Part shown: positions 26,348 to 35,596 of the stretch, piece after piece | How the letters are laid out: every line of letters begins with the position of its first letter | How positions within the stretch are numbered: position 1 is the stretch's first letter | Origin: a virus | Length of the DNA: 64,000 bases | IMG/VR virus record: IMGVR_UViG_3300008114_000012 | Location: 124,001-188,000 of that record | Direction: 5' to 3' (one strand) | Notes under the pieces: generated by a model | What the model was told of the DNA's origin: nothing | The model's database searches: none | Seen by the model: only the letters and a program-made list of their open reading frames with translations | Made by a program: the position numbers and the translations under genes

Positions 26348-26893
26348 ATGAACAGATTAGATAATTCAGTACTATCATACATTTCTACCGTTTCAGACGT
26401 TTCTGATTGCGATTTGAAAATCGAAGAACATGATGGGCAGAAGTTTTTGATTCTATACGTTGATGTCCCAAAAATTGACTACAATAATCCTAGTTTTGAT
26501 ACGAATTATCGTCGAAAAATTTTAGGGACTGACCTTAGAATGGCTCACCGAATACCAGGATTGGTTTCCTCAAGAGTATTTTTAAATCGTATGGTGAATG
26601 AAGCAAAAAAGTTTTTTGGAGATGAAATAAAGTATGAAACGGCTTTCTTTCCAAAGAATTACGAGTATTTAGATGAATATGAAAAGGAAATAGAAAAAAT
26701 TGCTAAGGAAGTTGAACCACAAATGGATATTGAGATTGTTTGGGACCAAGATTATGCTGTACCTATTTTGAAATTTTATTTCAATGGTAAGATGGATATT
26801 GAAACAAAAGACAAACTTTCGAAAAAAATAAAAGAAAGAATTAATTTAGATACTTTCAGAACAATTTTGGTTCACAACCCAAAAAAATCTTAA
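26348..26893 (+). CDS. Hypothetical protein, 181 aa
   Basis: A soluble alpha/beta protein. The C-terminal half (DIEIVWDQDYAVPILKFYF, then KKIKERI) suggests a ferredoxin-like fold. It converges on 26890-27564 with a TTAA 4 bp stop overlap. No family recognised. Confidence 0.75.
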   Translation: MNRLDNSVLSYISTVSDVSDCDLKIEEHDGQKFLILYVDVPKIDYNNPSFDTNYRRKILGTDLRMAHRIPGLVSSRVFLNRMVNEAKKFFGDEIKYETAFFPKNYEYLDEYEKEIEKIAKEVEPQMDIEIVWDQDYAVPILKFYFNGKMDIETKDKLSKKIKERINLDTFRTILVHNPKKS

Positions 26894-27564
26894 AACTCAA
26901 CGTAACCAACTGTTCCATCACTTAATTCATCCTCAACGTTTTCTTCATAGTCCAATTCGATTGTTCTTTCTTTAGAATTTATAATGAATTTACCTTGAGA
27001 ACCCTCATTAATTTCCCAACCACCTGGTAATTTGTCGTAACACCAATCTTCTAAAGAGGCGGGAACTGGTTTATTACCAACACCGAAAACTTCCATGTGG
27101 TCGCCAATATAACCTGAATCACCACCACCGTTGAATTCTAATTTTGCGGTATCACCACCCAATTCATTAAATACATCATCCATAACACCCTCGAAATCAC
27201 CTTCCTCATCGGACCATTCATATTTAGAGTCGTTAGTAGAATATTCTTTGTGATATCCATCAATCTTCAATTTACGTTCATTTACATCTATTTCGAATAT
27301 TAATGTTCCATTTCCTTCATAATCGTAATAATCTAACATTTCTGTGCCACGAATAATATATTCTATCAAATCACTAATCTTATCGTAAGTGTCGATTCTT
27401 GTGCCACTATCTGAATACCAATAGTTATCTACGTAGTCTATAGTACCATATTCGGCTAGATAAACATACCCGAAGGCGGTTTTAGCTCCGTGACTACCAC
27501 AATAATATGAGAACAATTTAAGTGTTTTTAATTGTTCAGGACTTAAGTTCAAATTTTTTACCAT
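26890..27564 (-). CDS. Hypothetical protein, 224 aa
   Basis: Acidic, Gly/Tyr-rich protein. A glycine-rich segment (EFNGGGDSGYIGDHMEV) might be a binding loop. It precedes an apparent C-terminal beta domain (KFIINSKERTIELDYEE). Tandem upstream neighbour 27578 has the same direction. Not recognised. Confidence 0.75.
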   Translation of the reverse strand: MVKNLNLSPEQLKTLKLFSYYCGSHGAKTAFGYVYLAEYGTIDYVDNYWYSDSGTRIDTYDKISDLIEYIIRGTEMLDYYDYEGNGTLIFEIDVNERKLKIDGYHKEYSTNDSKYEWSDEEGDFEGVMDDVFNELGGDTAKLEFNGGGDSGYIGDHMEVFGVGNKPVPASLEDWCYDKLPGGWEINEGSQGKFIINSKERTIELDYEENVEDELSDGTVGYVEF

Positions 27565-27577
27565 ACCAATAAATATT

Positions 27578-27928
27578 CTAATCTAAATTTAAGTCCAATG
27601 TTCGTAACATCCACATTGGTTTTTCTTTGGATTCTATGGCTTGTATCCATTCACGAGCCGATGGTATATGATTATAACAATCCTCCTTAACGTGTTGCTC
27701 CCCAACGTAACGAGTATATACAGTTTTACCGTCACTATTTACGAATGACATACCAAACTTCTTTTCACACTCAAATATTCCTTCAGAGTGGTGTCTCATT
27801 ATTCTATGATATGAACTACCAATCCATGCTTTGGTTTCATCGAACCAATTGTGAATATCTATGTAATCTTCTACCTTACCACCAAACTTTTTGACTGAAG
27901 ATTTTGCGTGTTGTAATGGGTGAGCCAT
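27578..27928 (-). CDS. DUF6915-like protein
   Basis: 116 residues. The pattern HPLQHAKSSVKKFGGKVEDY, then HNWFDETKAW, RIMRHHSEGIFECEKKFG, RYVGEQHVKEDC and IPSAREWIQAI matches my memory of DUF6915, found in bacteria and phages. Several conserved histidines suggest metal binding. No function is established. Confidence 0.8.
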   Translation of the reverse strand: MAHPLQHAKSSVKKFGGKVEDYIDIHNWFDETKAWIGSSYHRIMRHHSEGIFECEKKFGMSFVNSDGKTVYTRYVGEQHVKEDCYNHIPSAREWIQAIESKEKPMWMLRTLDLNLD

Positions 27929-27963
27929 ACCTAAAAATAGTAATTACGATTATATTTATCAAT

Positions 27964-28503
27964 ATGAAGTTTATTATTAACGAACGCCAATATAAAATCA
28001 TAAATGAACAGTTAGGATATTCTTCAGGAGGTTATCCTGAAGTTATGAAAACTAGTCAAAAAGAATTTGAAAAGCAATATCCTACTTTAACAAATTTTTT
28101 AAGAGATTTATCCTTATGGTTTGTTCCATATATCGGTCCGTATTTGGTGGCGGCCAAAGGTACTTATGAAGGTATTGAATCCATAAAAAAAGGAGATAAT
28201 TTTATGGGTATGGTACAATTAATAACCAGCCCTTTGGCATTAGGAAAATATTTGAGGTTTGCCAAATTATACGGAATGGAACAAAATGAATTTATGAAAA
28301 TGTTAGAAATGATATATAAAAGTGGACTACCTGTTTTAAAAAATGAAGGGGTAGAGCAATTTTTTAGGTGGGGACAACAAAATTTCGGAACGACCAAATT
28401 TAATGCTTTTGTCGAAAACATAAAAGATACAACACAATTACAGAGTTTTTTAAACAGTTTAAATGATGAAGAAAAGAAAAAAATTGAAATTAAAAAAACA
28501 TAA
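27964..28503 (+). CDS. Leader-bearing protein with hydrophobic segments
   Basis: 179 residues from the ATG at 27964, which directly follows TATTTATC. The leader KFIINERQYKIINEQ ends in INEQ. A hydrophobic segment (SLWFVPYIGPYLVAAKG, about residues 45-62) resembles one in 20279-21364, and a second follows (MVQLITSPLALGKYL). It may insert into membranes; the resemblance between the two proteins is visible but short. Confidence 0.75.
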   Translation: MKFIINERQYKIINEQLGYSSGGYPEVMKTSQKEFEKQYPTLTNFLRDLSLWFVPYIGPYLVAAKGTYEGIESIKKGDNFMGMVQLITSPLALGKYLRFAKLYGMEQNEFMKMLEMIYKSGLPVLKNEGVEQFFRWGQQNFGTTKFNAFVENIKDTTQLQSFLNSLNDEEKKKIEIKKT

Positions 28504-28505
28504 TT

Positions 28506-29057
28506 ATGAAGTTTATAATCACTGAAGAACAACAAGATAGATTAAGTGCTTACGACAAAGCTCAAAAAATGTTTTTTAAGTATTGGGATAAGAATGGACC
28601 CAAAGTTGACGATATGTTTTTTAAGTTGTTTGGTTTTACCAATTTTGGTTTAGAAATAGGTGGAAATGTCTTGAGGAGGGGTAATATCTATAGAATGTTA
28701 ATAAATTGGTATGGAGGTAAAAATGCGAAATTAAAGGCGATTGAAATGTTGAAAGAAAAAAACTTCACCGTTAATTATTGTGGTGGTTATAACTTTGATT
28801 TTAGTGTTATTGATTATACGGTTGAGGAAGATACGGGTGAAATTTATGTAACTGCCAAACCTGACATTGAAAACGGCACTGTAATATTAATCATGGTAGG
28901 AGGTGAGAGTCAATCATTAAAAGATGCTTTGAATAACGAAGAGTATGGATGGGAGATAGAAGGAGAAATAGCCGATTGTATCTATGAATTATTACATCAA
29001 AAAATCACAGAAACAACCGGCTATGAGATAGGAGTTGAAAAATTAATTATCGATTAA
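28506..29057 (+). CDS. Leader-bearing hypothetical protein, 183 aa
   Basis: Begins KFIITEEQQDRLSAYDKAQ, the ITE leader class. The body has a compact alpha/beta appearance with a Gly-rich region. It starts two bases after the previous tagged gene and converges on 29054 with a TTAA overlap. Confidence 0.75.
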   Translation: MKFIITEEQQDRLSAYDKAQKMFFKYWDKNGPKVDDMFFKLFGFTNFGLEIGGNVLRRGNIYRMLINWYGGKNAKLKAIEMLKEKNFTVNYCGGYNFDFSVIDYTVEEDTGEIYVTAKPDIENGTVILIMVGGESQSLKDALNNEEYGWEIEGEIADCIYELLHQKITETTGYEIGVEKLIID

Positions 29058-29662
29058 GAAATATCAGTCGATTCCAACAAAGTGTATGAGAATTTGTTAC
29101 CGTGAATTTTAGCGGCTTTTCTACAAATTGACATAAACGCATCAAAATCCTTTACTCTTTTGAATACTTGACAACCTTCAGACCAGTTTTCAACCCACTG
29201 AGAGTCTTGACCTGCTTTGTGAATATTAATACCGAATACACCAGTATCGGTAACTTTTTCTTCAAAAATTAAATCTTTGTTAGCGTCTCTCCAAACGGTA
29301 ACTTCACCTAATCTTTGGCAAAGAGCCTCATATTTTCCCTGATGTTTGTCTATTTTCCAAACACCTCTGTATTGGTTAGGAACCAATCTAGCAACACCTT
29401 TTTTATTGTGGAATTGTTGAACCCCTTTCTTACCTGGGTCAGTCGTTGCGTTCCAACAGTAAAACTGCCAGTTTCCTGATTCATCTTTGTATGAGATTGT
29501 AAGACAATCATCAAATACATTTGTAACTTTGTTTTTAATTGATGGATGACTATTTCTAACACCAACAATGTTAACATCATAACCTTGATTATCTGCGTCT
29601 TCAAACCATTTGTAATTCTTTGATTTTACCGCTCTTTCAATTTGTTCTCTTGTGTAGCACAT
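29054..29662 (-). CDS. L,D-transpeptidase-like protein (possible endolysin)
   Basis: 202 residues. The C-terminal half has GVFGINIHKAG followed by ENWSEGCQVFKR, the arrangement of the L,D-transpeptidase (YkuD-like) catalytic site with His, a Ser-x-Gly-Cys core and nearby aromatic residues. Such a domain acts on the peptide stems of peptidoglycan. In phages related proteins serve as lysins. No signal peptide is seen, so a holin or virion would be needed to deliver it. Family assignment rests on the motif. Confidence 0.7.
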   Translation of the reverse strand: MCYTREQIERAVKSKNYKWFEDADNQGYDVNIVGVRNSHPSIKNKVTNVFDDCLTISYKDESGNWQFYCWNATTDPGKKGVQQFHNKKGVARLVPNQYRGVWKIDKHQGKYEALCQRLGEVTVWRDANKDLIFEEKVTDTGVFGINIHKAGQDSQWVENWSEGCQVFKRVKDFDAFMSICRKAAKIHGNKFSYTLLESTDIS

Positions 29663-29717
29663 AATAATTATTTTTTTGTTTTATTTAACGATAAATATTT
29701 ATTAAAATATAAAGTGA

Positions 29718-30113
29718 ATGAGAAAAATCAGACAAATAATATTAGAAACGGCAGCTGAAAGGTTAATTGAGTTAATTAAAGATGACTTAAAAGGTAACAA
29801 AGAATATAAAGGTCGTTATAGTTTACCTTACTCTGATTCTAATGATGACATGGTTGATTTTATTATCACTTATCATGTCACCAAAGTTAAACTTTGGAAA
29901 ACATTGACCCCACAATTTAGTTGTGCTTTTGAAGGCACCGTTTATATATCGGTCGACAACGTTTCAGTTGGTTTTGAAGGAACTGAGGATTGGGAAACCG
30001 CACATATACACGACTTACCAAGTTGGGTGGAGGAAGATTTCCAATATTCAATAGAAGAAAGATTAAAAATGTATCCAATCTGTGTAGATGTTGATTATGA
30101 TACTCAAAAATAA
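29718..30113 (+). CDS. Leader-like hypothetical protein, 131 aa
   Basis: Starts RKIRQIILETAAERLIELIK, an amphipathic helix related to the leader classes. The body has beta-rich segments. It follows a TATTTATTA promoter and ends at a bidirectional terminator. Confidence 0.7.
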   Translation: MRKIRQIILETAAERLIELIKDDLKGNKEYKGRYSLPYSDSNDDMVDFIITYHVTKVKLWKTLTPQFSCAFEGTVYISVDNVSVGFEGTEDWETAHIHDLPSWVEEDFQYSIEERLKMYPICVDVDYDTQK

Positions 30114-30116
30114 AAA

Positions 30117-30147
30117 AACCCCTCGTTTCGGAGGGGTTAATTTTTTT
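30117..30147 (+). terminator. Bidirectional terminator
   Basis: AACCCCTC-GTTTC-GGAGGGGTT with flanking A and T runs, placed between the convergent ends at 30113 and 30159. Confidence 0.9.
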
Positions 30148-30158
30148 AGTCTATCAGT

Positions 30159-30518
30159 TTAGGCCTTAATTTTATAAGTCCTCAAACAATGTGCTGACCA
30201 AGCCAACAGACCGATTAAAATCGGCATGAAGACACCGTAACCTTTCAGATAAGAAAGGTGTAGAGCTACCGCTCCTGACATCATTGCGGTAATTCCAATT
30301 GCTCCAAAGATGGACGTTCTTGGATAAACCAAGAGAGCTAATGATGTCAATTCAAAAGCACCAATCCATGTCATGTGAGGAACCAACCAAAATAAAGTTA
30401 GATTCATTGTCATTTCCTCTGTGTGAGCAATTTTACCAAAACCGCTCATCCCAAGCATAAACACCACAACTGCGGTGATAAGCCATCCTAAATTTTTAAG
30501 TGTTAGATATTTTTTCAT
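30159..30518 (-). CDS. DoxX-like membrane protein
   Basis: 119 residues with four predicted transmembrane helices (about 10-27, 42-60, 66-84, 92-110). The pattern SGFGKI and WIGAFELTSLALLVYPRTS fits the DoxX-like family, quinone-linked or unassigned membrane proteins. It resembles host genes and may have been acquired. The ATG at 30518 lies 4 nt after a TATATTTG box; the longer frame to 30707 is not supported. Confidence 0.8.
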   Translation of the reverse strand: MKKYLTLKNLGWLITAVVVFMLGMSGFGKIAHTEEMTMNLTLFWLVPHMTWIGAFELTSLALLVYPRTSIFGAIGITAMMSGAVALHLSYLKGYGVFMPILIGLLAWSAHCLRTYKIKA

Positions 30519-30520
30519 AC

Positions 30521-30530
30521 GGCAAATATA
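30521..30530 (-). promoter_or_regulatory. Host-type promoter -7 box (TATATTTG)
   Basis: On the minus strand just upstream of the DoxX-like ATG at 30518. The divergent gene at 30565 begins in the same 45 bp gap. Confidence 0.55.
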
Positions 30531-30564
30531 CACAACAAATGTTATTATGTCAATATTTATGAAT

Positions 30565-31686
30565 ATGAGTTTGAAAATGTACGAACAAGAAGAACCAAAG
30601 AAATCATCAAAAGATGAAGCATTGTTAAGTTTAATTGATGACTTCAATAATAACGAACTTGATTTAGAATTTTTGGATAATTTCATGGGTGGTTTGGAAA
30701 ACTTCATATCACTTTTACAAAAGAAAGGTTGGTTAGATTTATTAGACCCTTTTGCTGAAGGGGCTCAATATATTCAAAATTCGTTATTATATTCTTTCTA
30801 TAAAAATGACCCTGACTTTATATATGAAATTATAGAACATTACTTATCTGATATTACAAAAGTCGGAGAAGAATATTATTATGACGCTGATTATTCCGAA
30901 CTCGCAAGCATGTTTCAAAGAGGTAATAGAGACATCGGTGAAAAAACAATTGAAGATATTTTGAGCGGTGAATATGATATCTATCAACATGGAGGTTATG
31001 ATTCGGATGATGAATATAGAGACGTGTATGATAATTTGGACCACTACGCGAAAAGTGTGGTTGATGAGTTTATTGTAAATGAACTCAAAGCTATGGGAGT
31101 TCTGAAATTTTCTATATATAAAAGAACACCTGAATCATTAAAAGAAATTGCCGAGGAACAAGGTAGTGAAAATGAAATAAAATTGACCGATGAAATAATC
31201 ACCCGTTTGATGTCAGATGACGAGTGTCTTGAATATTTGATTAATAAAGAATTGGATGAGGTGAGAAGTAATTTGAATATGATATTTTCAAGTTGTTATG
31301 GAGATGGTTTGGTTGATTCGTGGTATAAAAGTTTATGGTATGAATTAGAAGGTGTTGTTGTTGATAATAAAGAAGGGGAGGTTTACACTTATAAAAAATA
31401 TGGTTGGTCTAAAAATAATACAAGAGAAACCATCACGGCTTACGGTAAAAGATTTAAGGTAACCAAATGTGTTTATGATGTTGTTAAGGGTTGGTTGGAT
31501 AGGAATAAAGGTAGAGATGGATACAGCGATAATACAATTGAATATTTTGCTACCTACACTAATCTACTTAAAGATTCTATGGATTACGGACCCATGAATT
31601 GGTTGAGAGTACCACATTTAGCTGAATGGCCTGACAATAGAGAGTTTGAGAAGTGTATGAATAATAGTGTTGAAAGTTATTTTTAA
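30565..31686 (+). CDS. Hypothetical acidic protein, 373 aa
   Basis: The ATG at 30565 follows ATATTTATGA. Alternative ATG codons occur both upstream and downstream. The protein is strongly acidic and Tyr-rich (YYYDADYSELASMF, YQHGGYDSDDEYRD), mostly helical, without recognised motifs. Its stop overlaps the next ATG by one base (TAATG). Confidence 0.75.
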   Translation: MSLKMYEQEEPKKSSKDEALLSLIDDFNNNELDLEFLDNFMGGLENFISLLQKKGWLDLLDPFAEGAQYIQNSLLYSFYKNDPDFIYEIIEHYLSDITKVGEEYYYDADYSELASMFQRGNRDIGEKTIEDILSGEYDIYQHGGYDSDDEYRDVYDNLDHYAKSVVDEFIVNELKAMGVLKFSIYKRTPESLKEIAEEQGSENEIKLTDEIITRLMSDDECLEYLINKELDEVRSNLNMIFSSCYGDGLVDSWYKSLWYELEGVVVDNKEGEVYTYKKYGWSKNNTRETITAYGKRFKVTKCVYDVVKGWLDRNKGRDGYSDNTIEYFATYTNLLKDSMDYGPMNWLRVPHLAEWPDNREFEKCMNNSVESYF

Positions 31687-32084
31687 TGGAATACAAAATT
31701 GAAGAAAATAGAATCAATAATTTAGTTTTCGATTTCTTGGAAGACTATTTTAAGAGTGATGAGATTCATTACCATAATCCATACGACCAATATAGAGATG
31801 AGTGGGGAGATGAGGTTGAGGGCGAAAACCCCAATGTAATTGAATATTATATAGGTGATTACTATGAAGACGATTTATTATTCAGATTATACTTCAAAGA
31901 TTATTGGACTGGTACAAACTCAACTGCCGACAAGAGAAGAAGTGAATCGCCATTATTAACAATAGCGGATAATGATTTAGAAGATTCATTGAATGGAATG
32001 TTCAGCGAACAGAAAGTTTGGGAAGAAGGATTCAAAGTTTGGTTTACTCACAAATTTGATTTGAAAATAAACAGAATTAGATAA
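31686..32084 (+). CDS. Hypothetical acidic protein, 132 aa
   Basis: Coupled to the previous gene (TAATG). Starts YKIEENRINNLVFDFLEDYF, similar in shape to the ITESKL paralogues at 48.8-51 kb (…NLVFDYLNNQDF), which suggests a distant member of that family. Acidic and aromatic-rich. Confidence 0.7.
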   Translation: MEYKIEENRINNLVFDFLEDYFKSDEIHYHNPYDQYRDEWGDEVEGENPNVIEYYIGDYYEDDLLFRLYFKDYWTGTNSTADKRRSESPLLTIADNDLEDSLNGMFSEQKVWEEGFKVWFTHKFDLKINRIR

Positions 32085-32114
32085 ATTTGTATATATTTGT
32101 AAAAAAAATCAAAA

Positions 32115-32498
32115 ATGAAGAATTTTATAATCACAATCCTGTTTTCACTTCTCACACTAATTTCTTTTTCACAAGATACAAGATTTGGTAGAGCTTATAT
32201 GTATTACACTGGTTACAATGATGGTACCGAAGTAGTATGGAATCAATACCCAACCAAGTGTGATGTACTAGTACAGATAGAACCTGCTGAAATAAACATT
32301 TACAGCGAAATACCGCAAACGTACCACATCATTCAAATTGATGTGAGAGAAGAAAATATGGCACGATGGACCGCAGTTAATAAAGATGGTGTCCGTTGTT
32401 ATGTATATATGGGAAAATATGGTGAGTCAAATGAATTGGGTCTTACCATAGAGTTTAACGATTACGCTTGGACTTACGTTGTGGTATCTACTGATTAA
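32115..32498 (+). CDS. Secreted hypothetical protein with signal peptide
   Basis: 127 residues. A typical signal peptide (residues 1-20, KNFIITILFSLLTLISFSQ) has a probable cleavage after SFS. The mature part is beta-rich. A TATATTTG promoter lies about 15 nt upstream. It is exported to the periplasm or envelope; the function is unknown. TTAA overlap with the convergent gene. Confidence 0.75.
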   Translation: MKNFIITILFSLLTLISFSQDTRFGRAYMYYTGYNDGTEVVWNQYPTKCDVLVQIEPAEINIYSEIPQTYHIIQIDVREENMARWTAVNKDGVRCYVYMGKYGESNELGLTIEFNDYAWTYVVVSTD

Positions 32499-33277
32499 CT
32501 TAAATGTCTTGAAAGACAAATCGCAGCTTCTCTAGCATCCTTCCAATCTTTAATAACCTTTTTACCACGTTTATTAAACGGGATAACAGATTTGATACCA
32601 TCAGAAATCATCCACTTCTTATCAAATGGGTCTGCCTTATCCAATGAATTCTGATAATCGTAATAGAATTTATCCCATTCTTGTTGAGTGTAATCACTTC
32701 TGTTTGGTAAATAATAGTTATCGAAAACTCTGTCACCTATTTTGAACAACGCACCACTACGGTGGGTATAACCAAAATAACCCTCAACATTATCGTTTTC
32801 AATTTGCTCGGTCACAAAATGCTCATACTCATCAAGTATATAATTTTTTAATCTAATGTTTGGGGTATATGTTTTCAATTTCAAAGCAACACCGGAAGGG
32901 TATTCCTGACAAACATAAAACTTGTTGTTGTAATACCACCAACCTGTTTTAATATCACCGATATACACCCCATTACTTGACATAAATGAATTTGGAAGTT
33001 GATTTTCCCCATCTCGGGAAGTATAAGTTCCAATCTTACCACCAGTATATTTGGTAATTAACTTAATACATTCACTATTAACAATCCATCCTTCCTCATT
33101 ACGATAAGGTATCATACGGCTAACTAATTTGGTAAAACCAAGATTGAGATGTATTTTATTCAATAAACCACCACTACCACCTATGTAATGTGGGTATTTT
33201 TCAAATTTTAGCTTTATATTTCCTACGTATGGTGTGTGGTTCTTTATCATACGCAAAATATAATCAAATCTGAACAT
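32495..33277 (-). CDS. Hypothetical protein, 260 aa
   Basis: Rich in Tyr, Gly and beta segments (KTGWWYYNNKFYVCQEYPSG). The C-terminus (KGKKVIKDWKDAREAAICLS) is helical and basic. An alternative ATG at 33250 lies just after a TATATTTTG element and may be the true start. Not recognised. Confidence 0.75.
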   Translation of the reverse strand: MFRFDYILRMIKNHTPYVGNIKLKFEKYPHYIGGSGGLLNKIHLNLGFTKLVSRMIPYRNEEGWIVNSECIKLITKYTGGKIGTYTSRDGENQLPNSFMSSNGVYIGDIKTGWWYYNNKFYVCQEYPSGVALKLKTYTPNIRLKNYILDEYEHFVTEQIENDNVEGYFGYTHRSGALFKIGDRVFDNYYLPNRSDYTQQEWDKFYYDYQNSLDKADPFDKKWMISDGIKSVIPFNKRGKKVIKDWKDAREAAICLSRHLS

Positions 33278-33307
33278 AAAATCAAACCTTAATATTTATA
33301 TTATACA

Positions 33308-33757
33308 ATGGAAAATCCCGAATTACCCGAAAATATTAGAAAAGGAGTTGATTTATCTGTAAAGGCCCTCAAAAAAGTATATCCCTTTATTCTTGGTTGG
33401 GAATTGAGTGATACTTGGTATCAGTATAATACAACATTATATATTGAGTTAATAATGGATTTTGAAAAACTATCAGAAATTTTTACTTGGGAACCCTCAC
33501 GGTATTTTATGAATAGAGTAGAAAGGGGTGAAGAAGTAAAATCCCCCGCAACACTGGTACCATTTGAATGGGGTGAGTATGGTTCTGAAGAATTTGAAAC
33601 AAAATCGGAAATATCACATAAGTTGGGTAAAGACATTCGTAAAGCTCTAAATCAAGCTTATGATTTCTTACCTGATGGATATAAGAAAACTTGGGAAACT
33701 AGCTTCGGGAAAAGTCAATCAGAACTCGGAGTTGATTATTACATATTCAAACCCTGA
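33308..33757 (+). CDS. Hypothetical protein, 149 aa
   Basis: Preceded by ATATTTATATTATA ten bases before the ATG. Trp- and Tyr-rich soluble protein. It overlaps the convergent gene by 19 bp. Not recognised. Confidence 0.75.
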   Translation: MENPELPENIRKGVDLSVKALKKVYPFILGWELSDTWYQYNTTLYIELIMDFEKLSEIFTWEPSRYFMNRVERGEEVKSPATLVPFEWGEYGSEEFETKSEISHKLGKDIRKALNQAYDFLPDGYKKTWETSFGKSQSELGVDYYIFKP

Positions 33758-34116
33758 TTTTCGTGTAACCATTTAATGGTGATATCACCAATACCGTTCT
33801 TATCATTTATAAATGACATCATAGATTTTACCTCCTTTTCAATAATAACCCTGAGTTGTTTATTGGCCACTATTTTACCCCTTCTAAATCCTTTAGGGGG
33901 TGAATGCCAAACGTTAGATATGGACCACCACTGACATTCGTTTAAATTAACGGTAATGTCGTATTTGGTGTCATATCGACTATAATAATCCTCAACTACA
34001 TACTTAAGTTTTTTTTCTTTGACTTTAACCAAAGTAAATTTTCCTTTGAATATTTGAGTTCTAAAAACAAATTCTTGACCCAAGATATATTTTTTGAAAT
34101 TGCTAATGTTACTCAT
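33739..34116 (-). CDS. Hypothetical protein, 125 aa
   Basis: Basic protein; a Lys-rich N-terminal half with beta-strand character (FRTQIFKGKFTLVKVKEKK) and a helical C-terminus ending KWLHENQGLNM. A host-type box lies just upstream on the minus strand (TATCTTTG at about 34121-34128). Not recognised. Confidence 0.7.
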   Translation of the reverse strand: MSNISNFKKYILGQEFVFRTQIFKGKFTLVKVKEKKLKYVVEDYYSRYDTKYDITVNLNECQWWSISNVWHSPPKGFRRGKIVANKQLRVIIEKEVKSMMSFINDKNGIGDITIKWLHENQGLNM

Positions 34117-34162
34117 GAGGCAAAGATATGAAAAAATATTTTATACTTTATATTTATAGACA

Positions 34163-34837
34163 ATGAAACTTCAGAAATTTTTTAAATTATTACCTGACTT
34201 TATTAAAGATATTAATGTAGAAGGTATTATTATTAAACATACTGGTGAGTTTATCACCACCCCATACTCACGAAGATATGAAGTTGAAGTTCCGGTATAT
34301 ACGATAGAAAATCCTAATGATTTACCATATACCAAGGAATCTTTGACCACATGGCTGGCGGAAGAGTATTTAGGGTTTCAAAGATTTGTGAATATTTTAG
34401 CCGGAGGACCAATAACGTACTTCGTTGAATTTGACAATTCGGTTAAGGATATATACATACCAAAACAAATTAAGGAAGAAATTGATAATTGTTTAGAATC
34501 TAAAAATTTCAATAAAGTGGCTTGGAGAAATCCTGAAAGTATCAGAGTTATTGGTGAATTCAAACGGTATAACACATTTGATACTGAAGACGATAGAATT
34601 ATATGGCAAGTTGATTTTAAACCTCATAGAATTGAAATTGTTGATGAATCCGGAGTATTCAAAAAAGAAGTTAGTAAATCGGACTATGATTACATTTTTG
34701 AAACATTGAGAGAGGATATAGAATTTTTCGAAAACAATATCTGGTCTTGTATTCAATATAAATTGGCCAATAGAAAGACATTCATAGATTTTGATTGGAT
34801 GAGTTGGTATACCCACGTAGATAACGTAAATTACTAA
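34163..34837 (+). CDS. Hypothetical protein, 224 aa
   Basis: Preceded by TATATTTATA about 10 nt before the ATG. Begins KLQKFFKLLPDFIKDINVEG, weakly leader-like. Alternating strands and helices; no family recognised. Its stop overlaps the short minus-strand ORF below by 4 bp (CTAA). Confidence 0.75.
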   Translation: MKLQKFFKLLPDFIKDINVEGIIIKHTGEFITTPYSRRYEVEVPVYTIENPNDLPYTKESLTTWLAEEYLGFQRFVNILAGGPITYFVEFDNSVKDIYIPKQIKEEIDNCLESKNFNKVAWRNPESIRVIGEFKRYNTFDTEDDRIIWQVDFKPHRIEIVDESGVFKKEVSKSDYDYIFETLREDIEFFENNIWSCIQYKLANRKTFIDFDWMSWYTHVDNVNY

Positions 34838-34953
34838 CCTTTTCCTTCAACCCTACCCAATCTTTCCCTGATGACATCATTCATTGTCAAATCAGTTTGA
34901 TTCATAATTTTTTGTAATTCTTGTTCAGTCAATCCTGATAAAATATCTTTCAT
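34834..34953 (-). CDS. Very short protein, 39 aa
   Basis: Reads MKDILSGLTEQELQKIMNQ and continues VIRERLGRVEGKG. The LTEQELQKIM segment resembles the shared leader, as if a leader were encoded with almost no cargo. It lies 3 bp downstream of the secreted-protein gene 34957-35457 in the same direction. It is shorter than usual gene-finder limits. Confidence 0.55.
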   Translation of the reverse strand: MKDILSGLTEQELQKIMNQTDLTMNDVIRERLGRVEGKG

Positions 34954-34956
34954 ACC

Positions 34957-35457
34957 TTATTTCTTTCCACCAAAAGTTTTGATTGTAAAATACCAACTTG
35001 GTTTTATGTGTTTTGGGTCTTCTATAACCACATAGATTCTACCTGTTTCTAACCCTGTATTATCATCAGAAACCGCATCTTTACCAACGGCAACTGTCCA
35101 AATATATCCCTCTTCATCCTTTACCATACTTTGGATATACATTGAGTAACGGCTAAACCATTTCTCAACAATAAATCCATTGTTAGGTAATCCCTCTGAA
35201 CTAAGTGTAAGTTTAGATGGATATTTGATACCAATCAAGGTTCCCTTGTTAGAAATATCAACATAAATCGCATGTTTCCCAGCCTTTACCTTCTTCTGTT
35301 CCCAATTTATTGAAATGGTGTCAGGAGGAATAAATGTTCCTTCTTCAAATGTTTGAACTACCCACAAATCTGATTTAAAAGACACCGGGTCTTTGTAAGT
35401 TTGTGAGAATGCGTTAAGCGTTACTATGGTGAATAGTAATAAAAATACGTGTTTCAT
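34957..35457 (-). CDS. Secreted hypothetical protein, 166 aa
   Basis: Signal peptide at residues 1-19 (KHVFLLLFTIVTLNAFSQ), then a beta-rich mature domain. Similar in architecture to 32115-32498 and 59248-59841: short exported proteins beside unrelated phage genes. Function unknown. Confidence 0.75.
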   Translation of the reverse strand: MKHVFLLLFTIVTLNAFSQTYKDPVSFKSDLWVVQTFEEGTFIPPDTISINWEQKKVKAGKHAIYVDISNKGTLIGIKYPSKLTLSSEGLPNNGFIVEKWFSRYSMYIQSMVKDEEGYIWTVAVGKDAVSDDNTGLETGRIYVVIEDPKHIKPSWYFTIKTFGGKK

Positions 35458-35524
35458 TTATTAGGTTTTATAGTAAATATCTTAAACAAAACGCGAGTTA
35501 AGATAGACTATAATTTTTTAGTTG

Positions 35525-35596
35525 TAGTCGGTAGGGGATTCGAACCCCTATGACAAGAATGAAAATCTTGTATCCTAACCCTTAGATGAACCGACC
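35525..35596 (-). tRNA. tRNA-Glu (TTC)
   Basis: A complete cloverleaf on the minus strand. The 7-bp acceptor is GGTCGGT/ACCGACT with one G-T pair, and the D-arm and anticodon stem CAAGA/TCTTG are intact. The loop TTTTCAT gives anticodon TTC, and the T-arm is GGGGTTCGAATCCCC. The CCA end is not encoded. It decodes GAA/GAG, codons very common in this AT-rich, Glu-rich genome. Confidence 0.93.
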
